Shown here: positions 1 to 8,641 of the stretch, piece after piece
Position numbering within the stretch: position 1 is the first letter of the stretch
How the letters are laid out: every line of letters starts with the position of its first letter
NCBI GenBank assembly: GCA_019240405.1
Contig: JAFAYL010000038.1
Coordinates: 98,686 to 162,685, forward strand
Direction of reading: 5' to 3'
DNA from: Acidobacteriaceae bacterium
Lineage (GTDB): Bacteria > Acidobacteriota > Terriglobia > Bryobacterales > Bryobacteraceae
DNA length: 64,000 nucleotides
Translations under genes and position numbers: made by a program
The notes under the pieces: model-generated
What the model was told of the DNA's origin: nothing
Database searches by the model: none
The model's input: the letters and a program-made list of their open reading frames with translations, nothing else

Positions 1-1090
1 TTTTGATCTTGCTCACGCACCCAAACCTGGATCGAGCTTATATTGCAGTTGGGCGAATGTTCCTGTGAATTGCGGACCTCGCGGCTTGCCTTACAGCCAT
101 CATTCGCTCTACCGGAATAACGGGCGAGGCGTGTTCACCGATGTCAGCAAACAAGCGGGAATCGCGAGAGTTCCGCCAGGATACGGCATGACTGTGGTGG
201 CGGCCGATTTAGATAACGACGGCTGGCCGGATGTTTACGTCGCTTGCGATACGAGCCCGAGCCTTTTGTTCCGCAATAAGCGTGATGGCACGTTCGAGGA
301 GGTCGGCCTTGAGCGCGGGTGCTCTTTGAGTAACGACGGCTTGGAGCAAGCAGGCATGGGTGTGGCGGTTGGCGATGTCAATCTGGACGGGAACCTCGAC
401 ATATTCAAGACGCATTTCATGGATGACACGAACGGCCTCTACGTGAACGACGGGCATGGGTATTTTGAGAATCGGACCGAAGCTGCAGGCTTGGGGGTGG
501 AAACGCGTTTCGTGAGTTGGGGCGCGGGAATCGTGGACCTGGATAACGACGGCAATCCGGACCTCTTTTTTGTGACTGGAAATGTTTATCCCGAGGTCGA
601 AAAACGGCGTCCCGAATATCCTCTCAAAACGCCACGCGTAATCTTTCGCGGGCTGGGCGGCGGCAAGTTTGAAGAGTTGCTAGATCAAGGTGGCCCGGGC
701 ATCGCAGAGGCGCACTGTAGCCGGGGCTGCGCTTTTGGCGATTTCGACAATGACGGCGATTTGGATATTCTGATCGTGAACCTTAACGAGCCTCCGTCGC
801 TGCTGCGCAATGATCTCCGAGGTAACAATCACTGGCTCAAGCTCAAACTGATTGGCACCAAATCAAATCGCAGCGCGATTGGGGCACGTGTTGTCTGCCA
901 CTACTCAGGCAAGCAACAGGCGCAGGAGATTGTGGCCCAGTCGAGCTTCTATTCTTCAAACGATCCGAGGCTTCATTTTGGACTGGGAAGGGCTACCGCC
1001 GCCGATCTTGAAATTCGGTGGCCTAGTAAATCTAAACAGCAGTTGAAAAATGTTAAAGCTGACCAGATTCTGACGATTCGGGAGCCTTGA
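1..1090 (+). CDS. CRTAC1-like FG-GAP/ASPIC-UnbV protein, 5'-truncated by the window edge
   Basis: Secreted-type repeat protein, probably a beta-propeller with a C-terminal ASPIC/UnbV domain; its biochemical role is unknown. The frame is open back to base 2, and the residues before the first possible start (GTG at 65) continue the family pattern (YCSWANVPVNCGPRGLPY), so the true start is outside the window. Four calcium-loop-like FG-GAP motifs are visible: DLDNDGWPD, DVNLDGNLD, DLDNDGNPD and DFDNDGDLD. The last 80 or so residues (HWLKLKLIG...IGARV...LHFGLG...IRWPS) match ASPIC/UnbV. The 3' end overlaps the convergent DUF763 gene by 38 bp. Such proteins are abundant in Acidobacteriota. The family call is firm; the substrate is not known. 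Confidence 0.88.
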   Translation, partial: FDLAHAPKPGSSLYCSWANVPVNCGPRGLPYSHHSLYRNNGRGVFTDVSKQAGIARVPPGYGMTVVAADLDNDGWPDVYVACDTSPSLLFRNKRDGTFEEVGLERGCSLSNDGLEQAGMGVAVGDVNLDGNLDIFKTHFMDDTNGLYVNDGHGYFENRTEAAGLGVETRFVSWGAGIVDLDNDGNPDLFFVTGNVYPEVEKRRPEYPLKTPRVIFRGLGGGKFEELLDQGGPGIAEAHCSRGCAFGDFDNDGDLDILIVNLNEPPSLLRNDLRGNNHWLKLKLIGTKSNRSAIGARVVCHYSGKQQAQEIVAQSSFYSSNDPRLHFGLGRATAADLEIRWPSKSKQQLKNVKADQILTIREP

Positions 1091-2309
1091 GGCCGGACCG
1101 CGGGCCGAAAAGCGACAGCTGGGTAGCTCTGCGCAATCTCTTTCGGTCATCGAAAACGGATCTGCCGTTGAGCTCCGGCGAGATGGCATGCTCGTGCACG
1201 ACGAGGCGTTCGAAATTCGCCTCGGGGTTGAAACGTTTCTCGACGCTGTGAACGAAATGGTTGAGCCGCTTGAATCCGTCCAATTTGTCTGTGTCCCCCA
1301 GCTTGGCGGCTTCGAGCGAACGGCGTAGCACCGAAAGCGATTCATCGTACGTCTTCAGCGGCACGGGAAAGGGATGGCGATCTTTTCCGCCCAACGCGAA
1401 AGAAAAACGGGCGGGGTCAGCAAAGCGAGCCGGAGTGCCGTGTACCACTTCGGCGATTAACGCCAGGGATTGCAACGTGCGCGGCCCCAGATTTTCGACC
1501 AGCAAGAGTGAAGCGAAGTCCCGTAGCTGCCGCTCATAGCTGACGGCGAGCACAGCGCCCAGGCGCTTCAGATCGACGTTTTCAGGACGTACGTCGTGAT
1601 GCGCGGGCATTCGTAGCTTTTGAAATTCGCGAAGCGTCCGGTCAGGATGTTCCTTCGCGATAGCAAGTAGTGCTTCTTGCGCCGGCTTTGCGCGACGATC
1701 AATCAAATTAAGTATCGTGCCTTCCGGCTCGCCAACGATGGCGGTGTGGGGTTCGCACGTGAAGTCGCGGACCGATGCCGAATGCCAGTGATAGCGGCGC
1801 GCGAGGCCGGTTAGGCCGTTCATCCCTTGCTGAACGACGGCCCAATCTCCGGCGGAAGTCACAACAAAGCTGTGGAGATAAAGCTGGAAACCATCCGCGA
1901 TGGCGTTGTTGTCGATTTTTGCCGTTAGCCGGCTAGTGCGCGCGAGGACATTGCCGTTCAGATTATTATGTCCGGCCACCGTGAGCAGCTCATCGGGCGT
2001 CTTGCGAGATTGTTTTCCGCGGCCGCCGCATACGTAAATGCCAAGCTCGTGAGCTCGCGGGTTCAGTCCGCGTTTCAGAGCGCCGAGAACCGAGGTGGTG
2101 ATTCCGGACGAGTGCCAATCCATTCCCATGACGCAACCCAGAGCCTGAAACCAGAATGGGTCGCTCAATCGCGAGAGGAATTCTGCGGCGCCGTAATGGT
2201 AGACGATGCTTTCGGTGATGGCCGTGCCGAGCTTTTCCATGCGTTCGGAGAGCCAGAGTGGTACGCGGCCGCCGTGAAGCGGCAAGTCACCGAATCCGGA
2301 ACGTTTCAT
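1053..2309 (-). CDS. DUF763 domain-containing protein
   Basis: A 418-residue cytoplasmic protein of the DUF763 family, whose function is not established. Recognisable family stretches are the N-terminal LPLHGGRVPLWL, the central GKQSRKTPDELL, and HDVRPENVDLKRLGAVL around residue 240. It has no signal peptide or membrane segment and matches the family in length up to about residue 390; the last 25 residues look like a variable tail. ATG at 2309 is the only good start. It is convergent with the CRTAC1-like gene and lies 18 bp downstream of the flavoprotein gene on the same strand, so it may be the last gene of that run. Confidence 0.85.
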   Translation of the reverse strand: MKRSGFGDLPLHGGRVPLWLSERMEKLGTAITESIVYHYGAAEFLSRLSDPFWFQALGCVMGMDWHSSGITTSVLGALKRGLNPRAHELGIYVCGGRGKQSRKTPDELLTVAGHNNLNGNVLARTSRLTAKIDNNAIADGFQLYLHSFVVTSAGDWAVVQQGMNGLTGLARRYHWHSASVRDFTCEPHTAIVGEPEGTILNLIDRRAKPAQEALLAIAKEHPDRTLREFQKLRMPAHHDVRPENVDLKRLGAVLAVSYERQLRDFASLLLVENLGPRTLQSLALIAEVVHGTPARFADPARFSFALGGKDRHPFPVPLKTYDESLSVLRRSLEAAKLGDTDKLDGFKRLNHFVHSVEKRFNPEANFERLVVHEHAISPELNGRSVFDDRKRLRRATQLSLFGPRSGLKAPESSESGQL

Positions 2310-2327
2310 CGCTACTTCTACGCTAAA

Positions 2328-4238
2328 TCAAATTCTCTCTAAGATCTGCTGAACGGCGCGGCGTGCTTCGAGAATGGAGGTCCGGTGGTCCATGATTCCG
2401 GAGAGATCGGAATTTGCGAATGAGATACGGCCGAATGGCGAATTGCGAAGCACATCTCCGGGACCGGGCTTGCCGTCGCTGCCAAAGAAGAAACCAGGCT
2501 GAGGACTCAGGTAGGCATGGCCCCACCGGTTGAGAATTATCCCGCCGATATCACGATTAGCATCGAATCCGGCGCGCGCGAACATCGCCGTGAACTGCTC
2601 GCGAATGCGGCGCTCATACACGCGGAATGGCGTGGATAGCAATTCGGCGCGTCCGCGGCTCGTTTGTGTTTCAACGGGGAGTCCGGGGTACGAGAAGAGA
2701 ATTTTCAGAGTCAACACAGCGGGCAAATCAGGATTGATCGCTGGAGGATCGGTTCCAATGGTCGCCACCTTTCGGACCACGAGATAATTCCCGATGCCTT
2801 CAAACCACTGGCACTCTGTGAGGCCGAGCTTGTAAAGGAATCTCCAGTTGCGTACCGCGACATTCGCCATGAGACAAGAGGCGCGATGAAATTGGGCGTA
2901 AGCATCGCGGCATGCGGCGGGTAGGTCCCTCACGATGTGCTTTGTCGTCCAGCTACCGCCTGCCATAATCGCCGACTTGCCGCGCAGGCGATACAGCTTC
3001 CCGTCTTTGGTGTAAAGAATCTCAACGCGATCAGATCGCTTGGGTTCGCCGGTGTGCTTCACACCCAGCACTGTCGAGCCGAGGCGAATGCGCGTGGGTT
3101 GATTTTTGCGATCTAGCGCCGTGAATTGCACGCGCCCCCGGCAGATCGCGGCCATGCTGGGCAATCCTGAAATTGCATCAGGAATGAGAGCTTTCAGCAT
3201 GTGACGCGCGATTCCTGTATTTCCCCCCGGGAACATTTGCGCGCCCTGCTTATAATCCCAGGGCAGCAACACATCGGCTGCATATTCCGCATAACCGGAC
3301 AACGCGTCCGGTCCCAGACCAGAGCCGCCGCCAGAAATCGGAGAGAGAAATGTGCGGACGGTTTCAGAGCTCAGGCCGTACATCTCCGTGAGGTGCTGCT
3401 CGAGTGTGATGCTGTCTAGATGGCGCGACGCTACATCGCCGTGCTGTTTGGGCTGGTAGCGGTGCGCAGTGAATGGCTTTCGATCAACTTCGCGCATGTT
3501 GAGCAGCTCGCGCCGTGCCTGCTCAGAGATCGGCGCGCCTTCCAATTGCTTTCCAAAAGGATCGATGAGCCACAGTCCCTCGGGATGTCCAAATTTGGCG
3601 CCGAAAAAGAAGCCTGATGTTGTACCGAAGGTCGGGTATGGCGCCGTCTCGAGGGGCAAATCGATCCGGCCACCAGGCCAAGTCTGATACTGAAACTGCC
3701 GCCAATCGATGCCGATGGAATCGTAAAAGCTTTGAAGAAACGTACCCGGTAGAGGCGGAAAGCACGCCGCCGATCCCTGGTGCACCATCAAGCGATGGCC
3801 GTCGACATTGAACTCATTCCGCTTGGCCTCGCCGCCGAAAATCGGATGATTCTCAAGCAACAGGCAGGTTCGATTCGGGCCGGCCTCACGCCGAAAAAAG
3901 AGGGCGGCCGCCAGCCCGCTAATTCCTCCACCAACAACGATGCAATCAAAATCTTCACGGGTGTCGATAGCGGAGGCCGACGCATGGTCGAAGTTCTCAT
4001 CGCGGATTCTGTGGCCTGCTGTCATGACCTCGTACGTGTTTCCGTTTGATCGTGTGTAATCGCCGATGCCCCCGTATCCCGTCCAATCTTCTTCCGCGAG
4101 AAGCTGAATAGGAGCAACTGAGCTTAACAGCAGGCCGCCGGCGGCGAGCAGTGTTGAGTTCAACAGATCGCGTCTTTGAATTGGCGCATTTAACCCGAGC
4201 GCATCGTCGCCCGAGTTATTCAGTTTGGAACAGGACAT
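2328..4238 (-). CDS. FAD-dependent amine oxidase, spermidine dehydrogenase-like
   Basis: A flavoprotein oxidoreductase of 636 residues. It has a twin-arginine-like leader (RRDLLNSTLLAAGG, about residues 22-35), suggesting export folded with its cofactor. A Rossmann FAD motif (VVGGGISGL) lies near residue 101, followed by LLLENHPIFGGEAKRNEF, which closely resembles bacterial spermidine dehydrogenase SpdH. The open frame extends to 4346, but that would overlap the preceding gene by about 100 bp. ATG at 4238 leaves a 5-bp gap and puts the twin arginines near the N-terminus, so I chose it. The polyamine substrate is inferred from resemblance only; other amine oxidases share this fold. Confidence 0.75.
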   Translation of the reverse strand: MSCSKLNNSGDDALGLNAPIQRRDLLNSTLLAAGGLLLSSVAPIQLLAEEDWTGYGGIGDYTRSNGNTYEVMTAGHRIRDENFDHASASAIDTREDFDCIVVGGGISGLAAALFFRREAGPNRTCLLLENHPIFGGEAKRNEFNVDGHRLMVHQGSAACFPPLPGTFLQSFYDSIGIDWRQFQYQTWPGGRIDLPLETAPYPTFGTTSGFFFGAKFGHPEGLWLIDPFGKQLEGAPISEQARRELLNMREVDRKPFTAHRYQPKQHGDVASRHLDSITLEQHLTEMYGLSSETVRTFLSPISGGGSGLGPDALSGYAEYAADVLLPWDYKQGAQMFPGGNTGIARHMLKALIPDAISGLPSMAAICRGRVQFTALDRKNQPTRIRLGSTVLGVKHTGEPKRSDRVEILYTKDGKLYRLRGKSAIMAGGSWTTKHIVRDLPAACRDAYAQFHRASCLMANVAVRNWRFLYKLGLTECQWFEGIGNYLVVRKVATIGTDPPAINPDLPAVLTLKILFSYPGLPVETQTSRGRAELLSTPFRVYERRIREQFTAMFARAGFDANRDIGGIILNRWGHAYLSPQPGFFFGSDGKPGPGDVLRNSPFGRISFANSDLSGIMDHRTSILEARRAVQQILERI

Positions 4239-4243
4239 CGGGA

Positions 4244-5380
4244 TTACAGCAGTTTCGGTACGGGGATTCTGGCCTTTACCTCGGGAAGCGAAGGGAAATC
4301 GGTGTAGGGCTCGGATTGGTACCAATAACCGACCGAATAAAAGCAATCGGCGCGATCATCGGCATGCCCGTGCTCGATCGTGTGCTTGACGTAACGCGTA
4401 AAGGCGATGGGATTGTCCGCGTGCCAGCGGTACAGGCAATAGCGACCGCCTGTCCGTTCGTGTATAGCGATGTAAGGGGCGCCATTGTAGAGATGATGAA
4501 ACGGAACAGCGTCGGAACCGGCGGAAAAATTCCAAGCGCCGCAAAAGTAATCTTCCGTTCCGGTACCTGTGATCGCTGGTTTCGATTCGTCATCGATGAA
4601 GACCATATCATCGCCTTCGCCAAACCAGCCTTCCGTGTTCTGAAGCACGCCCAGCGTTACGCCCATAACGTGTCCGCGTCCCCGAGCTTCTAAGAATACG
4701 TAATTGCGCTGGCCGTGAAGATTCAGCTCTTTTTGTCCCGCCGCAAACGTAACTGGCTTGTTGGGAGCGGCCTGCCGGTACTGCGCGTGAAAATACAACG
4801 TGTCTTCGGAAAGCACAGGAAGAAGCTGGTAATCGATGTTCGAATAAAAGGCTTCGACGGGCAGCGCGCTTTCGTTCGTCACGGTAATTCGCGCAGAACG
4901 CCGGAACGGCATGGCGAAGTAGCAGTTCAAGGCTTTCATGGATGAGCAGTTGAGGAAAGCGGATTGATAGACGAAATACTGCCCCAGGTTCAGCCCGAAG
5001 AAATCCCCCACCGGTGTTTCGACGCTCGGCTTTGAGTTACCTTCCCAGTACATGCGAAGCACCAACTCTTTCAGATGGTCGCGACTCTCAGTTGCGATGG
5101 TGAACCAGATGTGAGTAATTATCCCGGGGCCGGATGATTGAAATACCTCGAGCGTGCCACCCGGCGCGACTTTACGAAAATCCTCATTGCCTCCGGTTCG
5201 GTCGTAAGTCGATTGCTTGAGGGTCTTATACTGCTGCGCACGTACGTAGGCCGGAAATGTGACAGCGCCCTCAATGCGCCCTGCCTCGCCCTGAGTTTCA
5301 AGTTCGCGATTACTGGCGAACAGAGCGCCAAAACTTCCGATCGAGGTAATGAAGTTTCTTCGGCGTGAGCGTTGATCCAT
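4244..5380 (-). CDS. DUF2961 / glycoside hydrolase family 172-like protein
   Basis: About 378 residues, with a basic N-terminus followed by a hydrophobic stretch (RRRNFITSIGSFGALFAS) that could be a Tat-type leader. Family marks are EGDDMVFIDDESKP near residue 255 and GTGTEDYF near 272, typical of DUF2961. Members of GH172 act on fructofuranose- or arabinofuranose-containing glycans; the substrate here is unknown. Start choice: a TTG at 5392 would overlap the FBPase stop by 4 bp, whereas the ATG at 5380 gives a more natural leader. It sits between fbp and the flavoprotein on the same strand with minimal spacing, so the three are probably co-transcribed. Confidence 0.82.
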   Translation of the reverse strand: MDQRSRRRNFITSIGSFGALFASNRELETQGEAGRIEGAVTFPAYVRAQQYKTLKQSTYDRTGGNEDFRKVAPGGTLEVFQSSGPGIITHIWFTIATESRDHLKELVLRMYWEGNSKPSVETPVGDFFGLNLGQYFVYQSAFLNCSSMKALNCYFAMPFRRSARITVTNESALPVEAFYSNIDYQLLPVLSEDTLYFHAQYRQAAPNKPVTFAAGQKELNLHGQRNYVFLEARGRGHVMGVTLGVLQNTEGWFGEGDDMVFIDDESKPAITGTGTEDYFCGAWNFSAGSDAVPFHHLYNGAPYIAIHERTGGRYCLYRWHADNPIAFTRYVKHTIEHGHADDRADCFYSVGYWYQSEPYTDFPSLPEVKARIPVPKLL

Positions 5381-5388
5381 ACGGGCAG

Positions 5389-6459
5389 TCAAGCGGATGT
5401 ACTTGTGCGCGCAGTCTTGCTGTCGTGCTTATAACAGCGCTGGAATTCTTCCACCTCGGCACTGCTGCCGAAGACAAGTGGCGTGCGCTGATGAATTTCA
5501 TGAGGCTGAATTTCGACAATGCGCCTTTCACCGTCAGTTGCCGAGCCCCCAGCTTGCTCTGCGATGAACGCGAGTGGATTCGCTTCATATAGAAGTCGTA
5601 GCTTTCCGCTGGGATAACCCTTCGTTGGCGGGTAGAGAAACACTCCGCCTTTGAGCAGAGTACGATGGAAATCCGCAACGAGAGAGCCCACGTAACGCGA
5701 GCTGTACTCCCGCCTCAGGGCTCCCGTGCGCAAACCTGTGAGAAAGTTTTGATACACGTCAGGGAAGCTATCGGATTGCGCTTCGTTCACTGAATATGTA
5801 CTGCCGTGATCTGGCATTCGAAGGTTCTCGTGACTCAGCACATATGCGCCGATGCCGGGGTCCAAAGTAAAGCCGAACACGCCCTGGCCAGTTGTGTAGA
5901 CGAGCATGGTTGAGGAACCATAGACTACGTAACCCGCTGCGACCTGCTTGGATCCGGGCTGCAAGACTGCCGAATTTACTTCGCTTCCGGGCGGCCGGCG
6001 AAAGACTGAGAATATTGTGCCAACGCTAACGTTGACATCAATATTGGAGGAGCCGTCAAGCGGATCGAAAAAGATCACGTACTTGCCTGTTTCGGGCGCG
6101 CGACCAAACGTAACCGGCTCTTCGTTTTCTTCTGAAACCAAAACGGCGACCGTATCACGTTGACCGAGGCACTCCAGCAGAGCTTGATTCGCATAAACAT
6201 CAAGCTTCTGCTGAACTTCTCCTTGTACATTTCTTTCGCCGGCGCTACCGAGAATATCCAGAAGACCGGCGCTTCGAACTTTTGCCTGAATCATCTTGGT
6301 AGCAAGCGCGATGCTCGCCAGCAGTTCCGAGAATGTGCCTCCAGCTTCGGGGAAATGCTTTTGCTGCTGTTGGAGGATATGCTGTTCTGCCGTGACTATG
6401 AGCGGTCTGCGCGTCTGCAATGCCGGGCCGGTTGATGGCGGGTGGGGAATGGTGGCCAT
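5389..6459 (-). CDS. fbp: Fructose-1,6-bisphosphatase, class I
   Basis: Cytoplasmic gluconeogenic enzyme hydrolysing fructose 1,6-bisphosphate to fructose 6-phosphate. The 356-residue length is normal. It carries the metal-binding signature DPLDGSSNID (residues 132-141) preceded by the acidic SEENEEP loop (109-115), and substrate-site segments SSRYVGSLVADFHR and YPSGKLRLLYEANPLAF. ATG at 6459 has a CAGGAG ribosome site 9 bases upstream. It is the first gene of a minus-strand run with the GH172-like and amine-oxidase-like genes, and divergent from the membrane/spermidine-synthase gene. The pairing with a hydrolase that may release fructose is suggestive but unproven. Confidence 0.95.
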   Translation of the reverse strand: MATIPHPPSTGPALQTRRPLIVTAEQHILQQQQKHFPEAGGTFSELLASIALATKMIQAKVRSAGLLDILGSAGERNVQGEVQQKLDVYANQALLECLGQRDTVAVLVSEENEEPVTFGRAPETGKYVIFFDPLDGSSNIDVNVSVGTIFSVFRRPPGSEVNSAVLQPGSKQVAAGYVVYGSSTMLVYTTGQGVFGFTLDPGIGAYVLSHENLRMPDHGSTYSVNEAQSDSFPDVYQNFLTGLRTGALRREYSSRYVGSLVADFHRTLLKGGVFLYPPTKGYPSGKLRLLYEANPLAFIAEQAGGSATDGERRIVEIQPHEIHQRTPLVFGSSAEVEEFQRCYKHDSKTARTSTSA

Positions 6460-6532
6460 TTGTTGGCGCTCCTGGGATGCCCGGCGTCAGTATAACAGCC
6501 GAAATCTGAAGCGGATTCAGTTAGGCTTAGGT

Positions 6533-8641
6533 TTGTTAAAGCATTCCTCAGAAGTCAAGACGCCGCGTTTCACTGGCTTGTTTGCAGGCGGCGTGCCCAC
6601 CCTGTTTGGGACAACCATTTTTCTCAGTGCCTTTCTTCTTTTCTCCGTTGAACCACTAATTGCAAAACGTATTTTGCCGTGGTTTGGCGGTTCCGCGGCC
6701 GTGTGGTCGACGTGTCTCGTCTTCTACCAAACGGCTCTGCTTCTCGGCTATGTCTATGCAAGATTATTGACGCGCTATTTAACACCACGACGGCAGGTCA
6801 CGATCCACGTTGTGCTTCTGCTTGTCTCGCTCGCGCTGCTGCCGATCGGTCCGGGGCAGCGTTGGAAACCGGGCCCGGCCCAAGATCCAACTTGGTTGAT
6901 CCTGGAGATGCTCACGTTAACCATCGGTCTGCCATTTGTGGTTTTGTCGTCGACAAGTCCATTGCTTCAGGACTGGATTGCGCGAGGCGGATATAAGACG
7001 CCGTATCGTCTCTTTGCGCTCTCAAACCTGGCATCGTTCGTAGCGCTTCTGGGTTATCCGCTATTTATCGAGCCTCTTTTAGACACACGCTCGCAAAGCC
7101 TGATATGGTCGGCCGGATATGCGGTTTTCATCGTGCTCTGCGGTTTCAGTGCGTGGCGGAGCCGAAACAGAGGCGGAGAAAAGCTGGCCGAATCAGCGCC
7201 CGAAAGGATCGACAGAACGCAGACGCGGTGGTGGTTTTTGTTATCCGCGTGCGGGTCCATGTTATTGCTTTCCGTGACGAACCACATCACTGAGAACGTC
7301 GCGGCGGTCCCGCTCTTATGGGTTCTGCCGCTGGCGATTTACTTGCTTACTTTCGTTCTGATTTTCGGTCCCAACAGAGTTTACAAACGAGCGATGTGGC
7401 TGCGGCTCCTCGCGGTAGCATTGGGAACACTTGGTTACGCCATCTACGACATTCATGTCACGGAAGTGATTCAGGTCAGTTTGCCCATCGCGCTCCTTTC
7501 TCTTTTTGTGTGCTGCATGTTTTGCCATGGAGAGCTAAGCCGTTTGCGCCCTGATTCACGAAACTTGACTGATTTTTATATGATGCTTTCTCTCGGAGGG
7601 GCAGCCGGCGCGATCTTTGTCGGAATCATAGCGCCGCGCGTATTTAGCGGCATTTACGAGCTGCCGCTCACGCTGGTACTGACGGCGGGCCTTGCGCTGC
7701 TGCTCACCTGGCGGGACGGCGCATGGCCGCTTCGTCTTTTATGGATCGGCGTCACCGGGTGCATGATTGTGGTCCTCGGCGCGAATGTGAAAGGTTACCG
7801 GGAGAATGCGTTATCAGTTCGCCGCAGTTTTTACGGCTCGCTACGCGTTGTCCAATCGCCGCATCCAGGTGAGGAGCAAACGAGAACGCTGTTTCACGGA
7901 ACTGTCGAGCACGGCGCGGAGTTTCTGCTGCCCCCTCGTCAACTTCAGCCGACCACTTATTACGGCTCAGATTCAGGAGTCGGGATCGTATTGCGTGAGT
8001 GTTTCCAGAATCCAAAACGCGTCGGAGTCGTGGGACTGGGGGTTGGCACAATCGCGGCCTACGCCCAGGCGGGCGATAGCTTCCGGTTTTACGAAATTAA
8101 CGGACAAGTTATCGATATAGCCGAGTCACTCTTCTTCTATCTGCGTGAGGCGCGTGCCGAGGTGCAGATTGTTGAGGGCGACGCGCGGCTTTCGATTGAG
8201 CGCGAGAGTGGGCCTCCGTTCGACGTGCTGGCTCTCGATGCATTCTCCGGAGATGCGATTCCGGTTCATCTGCTGACGAAGGAAGCTGTAGCGCTTTATT
8301 TGAAGCATCTGAAACCAGACGGCGTGCTGGCGTTTCATGTCTCCAATCAATATTTGGATTTGGCGCCGATTGTTGGCCAAATTGCTAAAGCCGCCGGATA
8401 TGAAGCGCTTCTTGTGAAAAGCCGGGGTATGGACGAAGACCTGACTCTACCGACGGACTGGGTGCTCGTCACGAGAAACGCTTTAGTGTTGAAGAACGCA
8501 GACGTGACTCTGCGTTCGGCCGCTATTCCGCTGCGCGACGGTTTAAGGCTCTGGACCGACGATTACAACAACCTGTTTCGAATCCTGAATGCGCCTCACT
8601 GGCATGAACTTCGGCCCTTGTCTTCAGAACCCGGTCGCTGA
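6533..8641 (+). CDS. Membrane protein fused to spermidine-synthase-like domain
   Basis: About 702 residues. The N-terminal half has roughly ten or more hydrophobic helices (e.g. TLFGTTIFLSAFLLFSVEPL). The C-terminal third is a spermidine-synthase/SAM-methyltransferase fold: VGVVGLGVGTIAAYA near residue 495, the ribose-binding acid in FYEINGQVIDIA, VEGDARLSI, and the catalytic-type LALDAFSGDAIPVHLLT. This fused MFS-like plus spermidine-synthase layout is a known family of unknown physiological role. The frame is open from 6296, inside the divergent fbp, so the start is uncertain: TTG 6533, GTG 6593 or ATG 6449 are possible. Homology appears to begin near GVPTLFG, favouring 6533 or 6593. Its 3' end overlaps the porin gene by 18 bp. 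Confidence 0.78.
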   Translation: MLKHSSEVKTPRFTGLFAGGVPTLFGTTIFLSAFLLFSVEPLIAKRILPWFGGSAAVWSTCLVFYQTALLLGYVYARLLTRYLTPRRQVTIHVVLLLVSLALLPIGPGQRWKPGPAQDPTWLILEMLTLTIGLPFVVLSSTSPLLQDWIARGGYKTPYRLFALSNLASFVALLGYPLFIEPLLDTRSQSLIWSAGYAVFIVLCGFSAWRSRNRGGEKLAESAPERIDRTQTRWWFLLSACGSMLLLSVTNHITENVAAVPLLWVLPLAIYLLTFVLIFGPNRVYKRAMWLRLLAVALGTLGYAIYDIHVTEVIQVSLPIALLSLFVCCMFCHGELSRLRPDSRNLTDFYMMLSLGGAAGAIFVGIIAPRVFSGIYELPLTLVLTAGLALLLTWRDGAWPLRLLWIGVTGCMIVVLGANVKGYRENALSVRRSFYGSLRVVQSPHPGEEQTRTLFHGTVEHGAEFLLPPRQLQPTTYYGSDSGVGIVLRECFQNPKRVGVVGLGVGTIAAYAQAGDSFRFYEINGQVIDIAESLFFYLREARAEVQIVEGDARLSIERESGPPFDVLALDAFSGDAIPVHLLTKEAVALYLKHLKPDGVLAFHVSNQYLDLAPIVGQIAKAAGYEALLVKSRGMDEDLTLPTDWVLVTRNALVLKNADVTLRSAAIPLRDGLRLWTDDYNNLFRILNAPHWHELRPLSSEPGR

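Noticed and set aside
4239..4346. Longer start of the amine-oxidase-like gene
   Set aside because: It overlaps the GH172-like gene and pushes the twin-arginine motif to about residue 58.
6296..6532. Upstream extension of the spermidine-synthase fusion
   Set aside because: It runs antisense through the start of fbp and encodes an implausible Cys/Trp-rich leader; homology begins well downstream.
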